Source: CAZPWQ01 sp964590495
Lineage (GTDB): Bacteria; Bacteroidota; Rhodothermia; Balneolales; Balneolaceae
Assembly (NCBI GenBank): GCA_964590495.1
Contig: CAZPWQ010000150.1
Location: 1-7,056 of the forward strand
Direction of reading: 5' to 3'
Length of the DNA stretch: 7,056 bases
Shown here: in pieces, positions 1-6,093 of the stretch
Position numbering within the stretch: the stretch's first letter is position 1
Layout of the letters: each line of letters starts with the position of its first letter
Program-made: the position numbers and the translations under genes
Notes under the pieces: generated by a model
Seen by the model: only the letters and a program-made list of their open reading frames with translations
Databases searched by the model: none
Told to the model about the DNA's origin: nothing

Positions 1-16
1 ATACCCTTATACCCTC
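1..16. repeat. Two tandem near-identical octamers at the menH 3' end
   Basis: ATACCCTT (1-8) is followed directly by ATACCCTC (9-16), and the second unit runs into the menH stop codon (15-17, read on the minus strand). It is cut by the window edge, so a longer array could lie outside. It may equally be chance. Confidence 0.3.
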
Positions 17-827
17 AATTCTCAACAAACAACCTCAGCCGTTCAACAAAAGAATCCGGGTTTTCCAGGTGCACGCGGTGTCCGGCATCTTTCACTATTT
101 CAAAGCGGCTTTGCGTTAAAAGACCGGAGATTTCTTTCATAATCCGGCAGTATTTTTCGTCCGCCTCTCCGGCCAGTAACAGTACCGGAAGTTTCAGTTC
201 GGTAAGTTTACTCCTTACCGAAGGCATTTTCGCGGTACCGAACCCCCGCAGACTGTTTGCCATAGCATATTCATCCTGTTCCCGCTGTACACTGTTATAG
301 GTGTCACGAAGATCCTCGGGCGTTGATAAACCAGTATTAAAGAGCGGCAGGTTAGACCACTCTTTCAAAAAATATCCAAAATCTTTTTCTATCTGTTGTG
401 CCCGCTCCTCATCCAGCTCTTCACGCTCGGTTTTGTGCTGCGTATCCTCAATACCGTAATTGGTACTTTCCAGTATCAGTCCCTTTAATTCGTCCTGATA
501 TTCAATCGCATAACGCAATGCGAGTCGTCCCCCCATACTGTAGCCGTGGAGATAGATCTTTCCCGGTTCCAGCTGATTGATGATCTTATGAAGATCCCTG
601 ATCTGTTCGGAAACGGTAAAACGAGCGGTTTCAGCAGGCATTCCGGTTTTTCCGTGACCGATTAAATCAAGCGTTACCGGATTGCAGAATTCTTCCAAGC
701 GATCAATCAGATGATCAAAAACACGTCCGCTGCCCATAAATCCGTGCAAGAGCAGCAGAGTGGGTAAATCATTTTTCTGCCGGTGAATATCCAGATGGTA
801 TGTACAGTTGCGGACAGTCAGTTTCAT
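15..827 (-). CDS. menH: MenH: SHCHC synthase (alpha/beta hydrolase), menaquinone biosynthesis
   Basis: This alpha/beta-hydrolase-fold protein of 270 residues probably removes pyruvate from SEPHCHC to give SHCHC, the third step of menaquinone synthesis, in the cytoplasm. The sequence shows the oxyanion-hole HGFMGSG motif (residues 28-34), a nucleophile elbow GYSMGG with Ser97, and likely triad partners Asp223 (in GEAD) and His250 (in AGH), spaced as in characterised MenH proteins. Length is normal for the family. I place the start at 827 (MKLTVRN) because that ATG shares its first base with the menD TGA stop (TGATG), a typical coupling arrangement. An in-frame ATG at 842 would add five residues (MGKCL) inside menD. 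No Shine-Dalgarno sequence is evident. Sequence alone separates MenH poorly from other small hydrolases; the call rests mainly on its place after menF and menD. The stop codon lies 14 bases from the window edge, so its downstream neighbour is unseen. Confidence 0.9.
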   Translation of the reverse strand: MKLTVRNCTYHLDIHRQKNDLPTLLLLHGFMGSGRVFDHLIDRLEEFCNPVTLDLIGHGKTGMPAETARFTVSEQIRDLHKIINQLEPGKIYLHGYSMGGRLALRYAIEYQDELKGLILESTNYGIEDTQHKTEREELDEERAQQIEKDFGYFLKEWSNLPLFNTGLSTPEDLRDTYNSVQREQDEYAMANSLRGFGTAKMPSVRSKLTELKLPVLLLAGEADEKYCRIMKEISGLLTQSRFEIVKDAGHRVHLENPDSFVERLRLFVEN

Positions 828-2536
828 CAGGCACTTCCCCAAAGTTGGTTGCGAAGTTTCATTGAAGCTTCCGCATCGGTTTTACATTCAATGATGCTGA
901 GTCCCTTATGCTGCTTAAAGATCCTTTGTAAATCAATTTTGTGCAAAGTCTCAATAGACGTTGCGCGGTAGTAGGGGAGCCCGTGTGAACCGGCAAGTTG
1001 TTCAATATCTACAGATTGTGGTGTTTCAAAATAGGTCTGAAAATACTGCTCATGTTGCTGGACGGGCAGCATACGAAAAACGGATCCCCCGCTGTTGTCG
1101 ATGATAATAACAGCAAGCGGCTGTATTAACAGTCTATGGTTGAGAAGTGCATTGCTGTCGTGCAGGAAAGCGAGATCACCTGTAAATAAAACTCCCGGCC
1201 GGTCGGAGCTGATAGATATCCCCATAGCCGTTGAAGTTACTCCATCAATGCCGCTGGTGCCCCGATTCAGAAAGAGCGGTATTGCCGGATCCTGTTTTCC
1301 GAAAAGATGTATATCACGGGCAGGAAAAGAGTTGGAAACGGTGATGAAATGCTCCCGCGAAATCTGGGGTGTAAAATGACGGTAGACGTGTCCGTCGGTG
1401 ATGGTTCCGATTTTGCTGAATACCTCTTCATACCTGTTTAAAAAGGCGGTCCCTGCTTCCTGCCATCGTTTCGTCCATCCTTTGACGACAGAGCCGGTAA
1501 ATTCCGGGAATGAGAGTTTCCGGCCCATCCAGGGAATACGCCGGGTTATAGAAAAGGTAGCGTCATGCCAATCGTGGCTGCCGGCGAAGTGGATATGGTG
1601 ATCCGGTGACCACTGCTTTAAAGCCGAAGTTATTCCTTTTGATGTCGGCTGAAATCCGAACCGGAGTATGAGATCGGGAGCCAGATTGGTACGCACATTT
1701 TCATTACTTAAAAAAGCATTATAACCGGCGATTGTGAATACGTAATCTATCGATGACTCAGAAATCACAGGGCACTGAAGCTGCCGGGCCAGGCTTGCGA
1801 TAGTGCCGGTGTCATCTCCCGGTGCTGTGGGTCCCACAATGATCAGGGGTCTTTCGGCTTTGGATATGTTTTCAACGGTCTCTTGCCAGAGAGCGAGTTT
1901 TTCCCCGGAATAGAGTGAGTCACTTTCAGCGGTCGGATCTTTTAATCGTTCCCTGTTCTCATCCGAAATTTCCTGAAGGAAATCCGCTTCCGGTTCCAGC
2001 GGTTTACGGAAGGGAAAATTCAGATGCACCGGTCCCCGCTGCTCCCGCGAAGCCGTGACAGCCTGTCCGGCAAGCATTGACAATCGGCTGAGATCTTCCT
2101 TCCCGATAACAGGTTCACCTGCTTCATGAAAAAAGACGGGATAGTCACCGAATATTTTAAGCTGGTCGACAGCCTGATTGGAGCCTGTGGCCCGCATATG
2201 TGGCGGACGATCGGCTGTTGCCAGGATGAGCGGGATACCCGATTTTCGGGCTTCAATAACAGCAGGATAGTAATTGGCGAGAGCAGTCCCTGAAGTGCAG
2301 ATAAGTACGGCCGGCATATTTGAATTCTTGCCTATCCCCAGGGCGGTGAATGCCGCCGATCGCTCATCCAGAATAACGTGCTTTTGTAATTGATCATTAG
2401 TGGCAGCAGAAAGAGTGAGGGGGGTTGATCGTGAACCCGGAGAGATCACCACATGTTTAATACCAAGCTGTTGAAGTCTCCGGAAAAAAACTGTAGCCCA
2501 GTAAAAAGCGGCATTTTGCGCAGATATATCAGTCAT
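827..2536 (-). CDS. menD: MenD: SEPHCHC synthase (thiamine diphosphate enzyme)
   Basis: This is the ThDP- and Mg-dependent 2-succinyl-5-enolpyruvyl-6-hydroxy-3-cyclohexene-1-carboxylate synthase. It decarboxylates 2-oxoglutarate and adds the product to isochorismate, the committed step of menaquinone synthesis. The 569 residues are about family length. The N-terminal pyrimidine-binding domain has the hallmark SPGSRSTPL (32-40) and the conserved cofactor-activating glutamate in LDERSAAF (Glu58). Further on, ADRPPHMRATGSNQ is a typical MenD signature. The C-terminal diphosphate-binding domain carries the GD-(x)7-N metal motif, here Gly453-Asp454 to Asn462, with SGGSVF just downstream. The start at 2536 overlaps the menF stop by eight bases (ATGACTGA), and its own stop overlaps the menH start, so the three genes are almost certainly one transcript with coupled translation. 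No frameshift or missing key residue is seen. Confidence 0.97.
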   Translation of the reverse strand: MTDISAQNAAFYWATVFFRRLQQLGIKHVVISPGSRSTPLTLSAATNDQLQKHVILDERSAAFTALGIGKNSNMPAVLICTSGTALANYYPAVIEARKSGIPLILATADRPPHMRATGSNQAVDQLKIFGDYPVFFHEAGEPVIGKEDLSRLSMLAGQAVTASREQRGPVHLNFPFRKPLEPEADFLQEISDENRERLKDPTAESDSLYSGEKLALWQETVENISKAERPLIIVGPTAPGDDTGTIASLARQLQCPVISESSIDYVFTIAGYNAFLSNENVRTNLAPDLILRFGFQPTSKGITSALKQWSPDHHIHFAGSHDWHDATFSITRRIPWMGRKLSFPEFTGSVVKGWTKRWQEAGTAFLNRYEEVFSKIGTITDGHVYRHFTPQISREHFITVSNSFPARDIHLFGKQDPAIPLFLNRGTSGIDGVTSTAMGISISSDRPGVLFTGDLAFLHDSNALLNHRLLIQPLAVIIIDNSGGSVFRMLPVQQHEQYFQTYFETPQSVDIEQLAGSHGLPYYRATSIETLHKIDLQRIFKQHKGLSIIECKTDAEASMKLRNQLWGSA

Positions 2537-3992
2537 ATTGCAAAGCTGACAACATTGGCATCAGTTTCAGATTTGTCTCCTCCCATTCCGTATCGGGGTC
2601 AGAATCTTCAACAATACCGCACCCCGCAAAAATATGAGCCTTATCGCCTTTAAGCAGTCCGCTTCGGATCCCGACAGCAAATTCTCCGCCGCCTTTGGAA
2701 TTCAACCAGCCGACAGGACCAGCATACCATCCGCGGTCAAACGATTCCAGCCTGCGGATATAAGGTTTTGCCTTCGGCCAGGGATATCCCCCGACGGCAG
2801 GAGTGGGGTGTAGCTGTTCTATTAATGTGAGCGGGTCAATTCCGTTTTTTAGTCTTGCAGTAATAGGAGTATAAAGATGTTGTACGTTTGTAAGTTTTTT
2901 AACTTCCGGGCGGCTGTCCCGTTCAATGCCTACTACAAAAGGGGAGAGCCGTTCTTCGATATCCCGTATTACAAAATTATGTTCATTTCTGTTTTTTAGG
3001 CTTTGGGACAGACTTTTTTCCAGGATCGTATCTTCGGTGGCGGTTTTGCCCCGCTGCATACTGCCGGCAAGGGCTTCGGTCAGAACGAAATTTTTGTGGA
3101 TGGAAACAAGCCGTTCGGGTGTGCATCCCAGGAATGTTCCCCCGGTTTTACGGTGAACTAAAAATGAGTAACATTTGGAATACTGGTTGCGGAGAACATT
3201 TATTACCTGTGTGGGAGAAACACGATCCGGTTTCGAAACGGTTAGATTCCGTGCCAGCACAATTTTTTCAAATGTGGATTTTGAGATAAGCTTTTTAGCT
3301 TGTTGAACAGAGGATGTCCACTTTTGATAAACCGAGTTGGTAAATAAACCCCCGGCTGCATCAAAATAATGGTGATAATTTTCCTGGTGAAGTGTGGCAT
3401 TGGTATCGACATCCAGTTTTGAACTGAACCGGCGCAGCTGCGTGAAAACATGCAAAAGAAGAGCTTCTTCGGATTTGAACTCGGAAAAATTAACTGAAAG
3501 GGTAAGCATGCAGAACTTCCCCTCCTTCAAAAGAAGCCATTCGGGTGCGATAAGGGAAGCCGGTTCAAAAGATTTCCACATCCCCCTCGAAGCTTCATTA
3601 AAAAAAGAGAAGCCGCCAAAAACCATAAGACCTGCGTAGGAGTGAGAGATGGAAGTGTATTCCCTGGTCTCACTTTTGAGTTGTTCAAAACTACGGCTTA
3701 CATCACTGAAACGATTTTTCCCTTCAGCAGATATTTCAACCAGTTGTCCGCCGCCGGCAATAGCCAGATCGCTGGAAGGGTTTTCCCAGTAAAAATGATC
3801 TTTATCGGATTTCCAGAGCAGCTCCAGACATGCGAGGGGATCGATAGCATCTATCGGGAGTGATAGCGTTGCATATTTGGTGTCAGCATCCTGATAGGCT
3901 TCCGAAAGAAATAAAGACAGCTCTTTAAATTCAGCTTCACTTGTGAGCGAGCCCGAATCCTGTTTTATATCTGATATCAGTTCTTCGATCAT
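2529..3992 (-). CDS. menF: MenF-type isochorismate synthase
   Basis: This chorismate-binding enzyme probably isomerises chorismate to isochorismate, feeding MenD encoded directly downstream. It has 487 residues. The first ~200 are divergent, as is usual. The C-terminal half is the conserved domain: FEKIVLAR with the general-base lysine Lys243, GTFLGCTPERLVS (285-297), EALAGS with Glu307, NEHNFV (336-341), HPTPAVGGYP (395-404), FDRGWYAGPVGW (418-429), and the acidic GIVEDSDPDTEWEETNLK segment (459-476) that supplies metal ligands in this family. Sister enzymes (salicylate synthase, anthranilate and aminodeoxychorismate synthases) share the fold, but LAGS, PTPAVGG and linkage to menD favour isochorismate synthase. 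The start at 3992 has no Shine-Dalgarno at usual spacing; an AGGAAAA stretch lies about 20 bases upstream and is probably irrelevant. It is the first gene of the men transcript visible here, so its promoter should lie in 3993-4140. Confidence 0.95.
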   Translation of the reverse strand: MIEELISDIKQDSGSLTSEAEFKELSLFLSEAYQDADTKYATLSLPIDAIDPLACLELLWKSDKDHFYWENPSSDLAIAGGGQLVEISAEGKNRFSDVSRSFEQLKSETREYTSISHSYAGLMVFGGFSFFNEASRGMWKSFEPASLIAPEWLLLKEGKFCMLTLSVNFSEFKSEEALLLHVFTQLRRFSSKLDVDTNATLHQENYHHYFDAAGGLFTNSVYQKWTSSVQQAKKLISKSTFEKIVLARNLTVSKPDRVSPTQVINVLRNQYSKCYSFLVHRKTGGTFLGCTPERLVSIHKNFVLTEALAGSMQRGKTATEDTILEKSLSQSLKNRNEHNFVIRDIEERLSPFVVGIERDSRPEVKKLTNVQHLYTPITARLKNGIDPLTLIEQLHPTPAVGGYPWPKAKPYIRRLESFDRGWYAGPVGWLNSKGGGEFAVGIRSGLLKGDKAHIFAGCGIVEDSDPDTEWEETNLKLMPMLSALQYD

Positions 3993-4023
3993 TGCACTGG
4001 TTACGTTATTTTCCTTTCATAAC

Positions 4024-4041
4024 TTTCAATATAAATTGAAA
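4024..4041. repeat. 7-bp inverted repeat in the menF leader region
   Basis: TTTCAAT and ATTGAAA form perfect arms around the 4-base spacer ATAA, ending 32 bases before the menF start. The right arm continues into a second near-copy, ATTGGAA, at 4042-4048, so this may be an eroded heptamer repeat rather than an operator. It has only A-T pairs apart from one per arm and lacks a T-run, so it is not a terminator. A regulatory role for menF is possible but unproven. Confidence 0.5.
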
Positions 4042-4048
4042 ATTGGAA

Positions 4049-4077
4049 ATTACATAATTATCGTGGCTCTTAACCAA
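4049..4077 (-). promoter_or_regulatory. Weak candidate promoter for menF-menD-menH
   Basis: On the minus strand TTGGTT (4077-4072) is followed after 17 bases by TGTAAT (4054-4049), about 57 bases before the menF start. The first box matches only the TTG half of the canonical -35 and the second misses one strong -10 position. I see no good copy of the Bacteroidota-type TTTG / TAnnTTTG pair nearby. Treat this as the best visible guess only. Confidence 0.2.
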
Positions 4078-4087
4078 GAATAAATTT

Positions 4088-4189
4088 TTGGCAGCAGGAG
4101 TGCGGCGGTTGGCAGAATAAAAAGCCGGCTTTTAATCATTGGAGGGAAAATGTTCAGTATGCAGTAAGCCGGCGGCATTTGGCAGTGAA
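4088..4189. repeat. Degenerate heptanucleotide (7-base period) repeat tract
   Basis: Three exact TTGGCAG copies start at 4088, 4109 and 4179, separated by 21 and 70 bases, both multiples of seven. Between 4155 and 4189 the tract reads as consecutive 7-mers: CAGTATG, CAGTAAG, CCGGCGG, CATTTGG, CAGTGAA. The left block, 4092-4119, also divides into CAGCAGG, AGTGCGG, CGGTTGG, CAGAATA. The centre (about 4120-4154) keeps the register but not the sequence, and contains a 14-bp palindrome (4120-4133). This looks like an old heptamer array decaying by substitution without frame loss. Its function is unknown. Confidence 0.6.
4120..4133. repeat. 14-bp perfect palindrome around GCCGGC
   Basis: AAAAGCCGGCTTTT reads identically on both strands. 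A second GCCGGC at 4168-4173 lets GCCGGCTT (4124-4131) pair with AAGCCGGC (4166-4173) across a 34-base loop. It could be a protein-binding site or a chance product of the surrounding repeat. As a terminator it would be poor, because a fully palindromic 14-mer leaves almost no loop and the alternative 8-bp pairing lacks a T-run directly after it. Confidence 0.4.
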
Positions 4190-4234
4190 AAACTCGTTCC
4201 CTCAGTAAATCAAAACTCAATCCCTCAAGTCTGT

Positions 4235-4276
4235 ATCTGTGTCTATCGGCATAATCCGTCTCATCCGCGTTCTATT
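4235..4276. repeat. Short degenerate tandem repeat, ATCCGNG-like, about 9-10 base period
   Basis: ATC begins at 4235, 4245, 4254 and 4263, giving the units ATCTGTGTCT, ATCGGCATA, ATCCGTCTC and ATCCGCGTT, followed by CTATT. Similar ATCCGTGT-like strings recur between genes in many environmental bacterial genomes as far as I recall, but I cannot test this here. It sits just after the stop of the small minus-strand gene, so it would be in that gene's 3' untranslated region. Confidence 0.4.
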
Positions 4277-4301
4277 TGCTATAGGAGGCAAAAAAACCAC
4301 C

Positions 4302-4577
4302 TTACTCCGCATCGTCGTCTTCGTTTCTCTTGAACGGATTGTAAATACCATACTCTTCAGGATCATATTCCGCCAGGTAAAAAAAGTGTTCCCATGCCGC
4401 TTCACTTTTTCCATCTTCATCCACCCAGTTGGGATGACTCTGTTTGATTAATCCCACTGCCCGTTTTGCATATTCGATCCGCCTTTCCTGATCTTTTATG
4501 CGGGGCAGGGAAGCTATCATCTTGTCAAGATTATAACCGCAGTCGAAGTCTTTGGGTTTTTTTTGTGCTACAAACAT
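4302..4577 (-). CDS. Small DUF4290-like protein, function unknown
   Basis: The protein has 91 residues, with no signal peptide or membrane segment, and is probably cytoplasmic. I place it in the DUF4290 family, found mainly in Bacteroidota, by its pattern: a GYNLDKMI helix start (residues 14-21), KDQERRIEYAKRAVGLI (28-44) resembling the family's IEDREKR...A..II block, then HPNW, and AAWEHFFYLAEYD (60-72), where the family has a KLWDHL-type motif followed by (F/Y)D. The C-terminus is acidic (EDDDAE). No enzyme activity is known to me for the family. The ATG at 4577 is preceded by an A-rich leader with no Shine-Dalgarno. It is transcribed away from the cystathionine synthase gene and toward menF 309 bases downstream. 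The family call is from memory of the pattern and needs a profile search. Confidence 0.72.
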   Translation of the reverse strand: MFVAQKKPKDFDCGYNLDKMIASLPRIKDQERRIEYAKRAVGLIKQSHPNWVDEDGKSEAAWEHFFYLAEYDPEEYGIYNPFKRNEDDDAE

Positions 4578-4740
4578 TGCTTTGTCTTATCAGATTTTTT
4601 TGTTCAATAAGAAGATAAGAGAGTATTCCATGGTAATAAAGGGTAGATTTAAGTTATCCAGAAACTTTTTCGGGTTGATTATGCAAAATTCCTATATTTC
4701 GCCTCATATTAATCTCATCTTAAAGAATGATCTTTTACTG
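4578..4740. promoter_or_regulatory. AT-rich divergent promoter region
   Basis: This 163-base region separates two divergently transcribed genes and must hold both promoters. TCTTATC (4585-4591) and GATAAGA (4614-4620) form a perfect 7-bp inverted repeat with a 22-base spacer, placed close to the minus-strand start. On the plus strand TATATTTC (4693-4700) resembles the Bacteroidota -7 element TAnnTTTG, with TTG at 4675-4677, but their 15-base spacing is shorter than the usual ~19-21. The plus-strand reading frame of the next gene stays open through here, but the translated residues look non-coding. No terminator is visible. Confidence 0.35.
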
Positions 4741-5730
4741 ATGTACTATAATTCTATTTTAGAAACTATTGGTAATACACCTCTCATCAAGCTGAACAAC
4801 CTTGCCAGGGAGTTTAAAGGAACGATTCTTGTTAAAGTGGAATATTTTAATCCCGGTCAGAGTGTAAAAGACCGCATTGGCATAAAAATGATTGAGGATG
4901 CTGAAAAGGAAGGTTTGATTAAGCCGGGAGGTACGATAATTGAAGGAACCTCCGGCAATACCGGGCTGGGCCTTGCTCTTGCTGCAGCAGTTAAAGGTTA
5001 TAACTGTATATTTACTACAACCGACAAGCAAAGCAAGGAAAAAATAGATCTGTTGCGGGCGCTCGGTGCGGAAGTAAAAGTATGTCCGACCGACGTTGAG
5101 CCCGATGACCCGGAAAGTTACTACTCGGTTGCCAGGCGGCTGAGTGAAGAAATTCCCAACTCCTATTATCCCAACCAGTACGATAATCCCAGTAATACCG
5201 AAGCACATTATGAGACAACGGGTCCTGAAATCTGGGAACAAACGGAAGGGAAAGTTACCCACTATGTGGCGGGGATGGGAACAGGTGGTACAATATCGGG
5301 TGTGGCTCGTTTTTTGAAAGAACAGGATGAGAACATTCAAGTGATCGGGGTAGACAGCGAGGGCTCGGTGTACACGCATTATTTTGAAACGGGTGAATTC
5401 GATAAAGATCAGATATATCCGTATCTAACGGAAGGAATCGGGGAAGACATAATTCCCGGAAACATGAATTTCGATCTGGTTGACGACGTCGTGCAGGTAG
5501 ACGACAAGGATGCCTTTCAGATGACCCGGGCTCTGGCTAAAGAAGAAGCTCTTTTTGTCGGCGGGTCGTGCGGGTCAGCAGTTCACGGTGCGTTTGAATA
5601 TGCACGCAACAATGATTTTGATGAAGATGATGTGATGGTCATTATTCTGCCCGACAGTGGCACACGTTATGTTTCCAAAATATTCAATGACAACTGGATG
5701 AAGGAAAAAGGTTTTTTAGAAACTAATTAA
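4741..5730 (+). CDS. Cystathionine beta-synthase / cysteine synthase, catalytic core only
   Basis: This PLP enzyme of the fold-type II cysteine synthase family joins serine (or O-acetylserine) with homocysteine or sulfide. The 329 residues show NTPLIKL (12-18), the PLP lysine Lys43 in SVKDR, the substrate loop TSGNTG (70-75), the phosphate-binding GTGGT (180-184), GGSCGS (274-279) and PDSGTRY (304-310). The stretch NQYDNPSNTEAHYETTGPEI and the ending FNDNWMKEKGFL resemble cystathionine beta-synthases more than CysK/CysM. It ends right after this core, so the C-terminal Bateman (CBS) pair of full-length relatives is absent, and the next gene begins 29 bases later, leaving no room for a hidden remainder. 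I chose ATG 4741 because homology starts there (YYNSILETIGNTP). The frame is open upstream to 4552, but those residues are unlike the family and overlap the divergent gene. The preceding AAAGAATGA is a poor ribosome site. Substrate choice cannot be decided from sequence. Confidence 0.9.
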   Translation: MYYNSILETIGNTPLIKLNNLAREFKGTILVKVEYFNPGQSVKDRIGIKMIEDAEKEGLIKPGGTIIEGTSGNTGLGLALAAAVKGYNCIFTTTDKQSKEKIDLLRALGAEVKVCPTDVEPDDPESYYSVARRLSEEIPNSYYPNQYDNPSNTEAHYETTGPEIWEQTEGKVTHYVAGMGTGGTISGVARFLKEQDENIQVIGVDSEGSVYTHYFETGEFDKDQIYPYLTEGIGEDIIPGNMNFDLVDDVVQVDDKDAFQMTRALAKEEALFVGGSCGSAVHGAFEYARNNDFDEDDVMVIILPDSGTRYVSKIFNDNWMKEKGFLETN

Positions 5731-5759
5731 GCATAAAGTTTAACTATTTACATGTTATT

Positions 5760-6080
5760 ATGGCTGACAAGAAGGATGATATCAAACAAGGACAAATGCA
5801 AATTGAACTGCCTGAAGAGGAGGCAACGGGTACTTATTCCAATCTGGTGATGATATCCCATTCGGCCTCGGAATTTATCCTTGATTTTATTTCGGTAATG
5901 CCTGGAGCTACGAAAGCCAAAGTGGTTAAACGTATGGTCTTGACCCCCGATCATGCCAAAAGGCTGGCCAATGCACTGGCGGAAAACGTAAGCCGTTTCG
6001 AAAATGAACACGGTCAGATAACCGGCAGCGAACAGTTTGACATACCGTTCAATTACCGGGGACCGACACCTGAAGCATAA
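5760..6080 (+). CDS. DUF3467 family protein
   Basis: This small soluble protein of 106 residues matches the DUF3467 pattern: an acidic start (QMQIELPEEEA, 13-22), then YSNLVMISHSASEFILDF (26-43), where the family has a 'yaN...v.hs..EF.lDF' block, then MPG (47-49) and a helical RMVLTPDHAKRLANALAENVSRFE segment (58-81), where relatives read R.v.sP.haKrl...L..ni..yE. The tail (PFNYRGPTPEA) is likely disordered. The family is widespread in bacteria with no established function known to me. No signal peptide or membrane helix is present. It follows the PLP enzyme by 29 bases and precedes the M23 peptidase by 13, so it is probably in the same transcript. The leader CATGTTATT before the ATG has no Shine-Dalgarno. 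Confidence 0.9.
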   Translation: MADKKDDIKQGQMQIELPEEEATGTYSNLVMISHSASEFILDFISVMPGATKAKVVKRMVLTPDHAKRLANALAENVSRFENEHGQITGSEQFDIPFNYRGPTPEA

Positions 6081-6093
6081 TATGATATAACCG

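Larger units (their letters stand above)
3993..4301. other. Gene-free spacer upstream of menF, made largely of degenerate repeats
   Basis: This 309-base stretch lies between menF and the small minus-strand gene that precedes it. I find no convincing protein or RNA gene. It holds, in order, an AT-rich segment with a short inverted repeat (4024-4041), a heptamer-phased GC-richer tract (4088-4189), a CTCA-rich segment (4197-4230) and a 9-10 base degenerate repeat (4235-4276). The menF promoter must lie here or further upstream. There is no strong rho-independent terminator for the upstream minus-strand gene, so read-through into men cannot be excluded. Confidence 0.7.

Noticed and set aside
4141..4167. 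GGAGGG followed by ATG at 4150, resembling a good Shine-Dalgarno and start.
   Set aside because: The frame closes after five codons, and the genome otherwise does not seem to use such sites.
4120..4173. Possible rho-independent terminator for the DUF4290-like gene from the paired GCCGGC elements.
   Set aside because: The 14-mer palindrome leaves no proper loop, the alternative stem has a 34-base loop, no T-run follows it directly, and it lies about 130-180 bases after the stop.
4050..4178. Minus-strand frame of 42 codons, with an internal ATG at 4139 giving a 29-residue hydrophobic peptide (MIKSRLFILPTAALLLP...) upstream of menF.
   Set aside because: It lies almost wholly in the degenerate heptamer tract, has no ribosome site, and its hydrophobic look follows from the repeat composition. 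It would become interesting only if conserved with synonymous changes in relatives.
4270..4320. GGAGGC-A7-CCACC as a terminator-like hairpin at the DUF4290-like gene stop.
   Set aside because: The stem has a central mismatch, and the A/T-run lies in the loop rather than after the stem.
4139..4451. Plus-strand open frames across the spacer and antisense to the DUF4290-like gene.
   Set aside because: They run through repeat tracts and the opposite strand of a gene with a recognisable family pattern, and show no domains.
4552..4740. In-frame 63-residue N-terminal extension of the cystathionine synthase.
   Set aside because: The residues do not resemble a signal or any family extension, overlap the divergent gene and promoter region, and the conserved family start fits ATG 4741. 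A start at 4681 is a remote alternative.
4759..5379. Long minus-strand open frame (206 codons) inside the cystathionine synthase gene.
   Set aside because: It is antisense to a well-recognised enzyme and its translation has no recognisable motifs.
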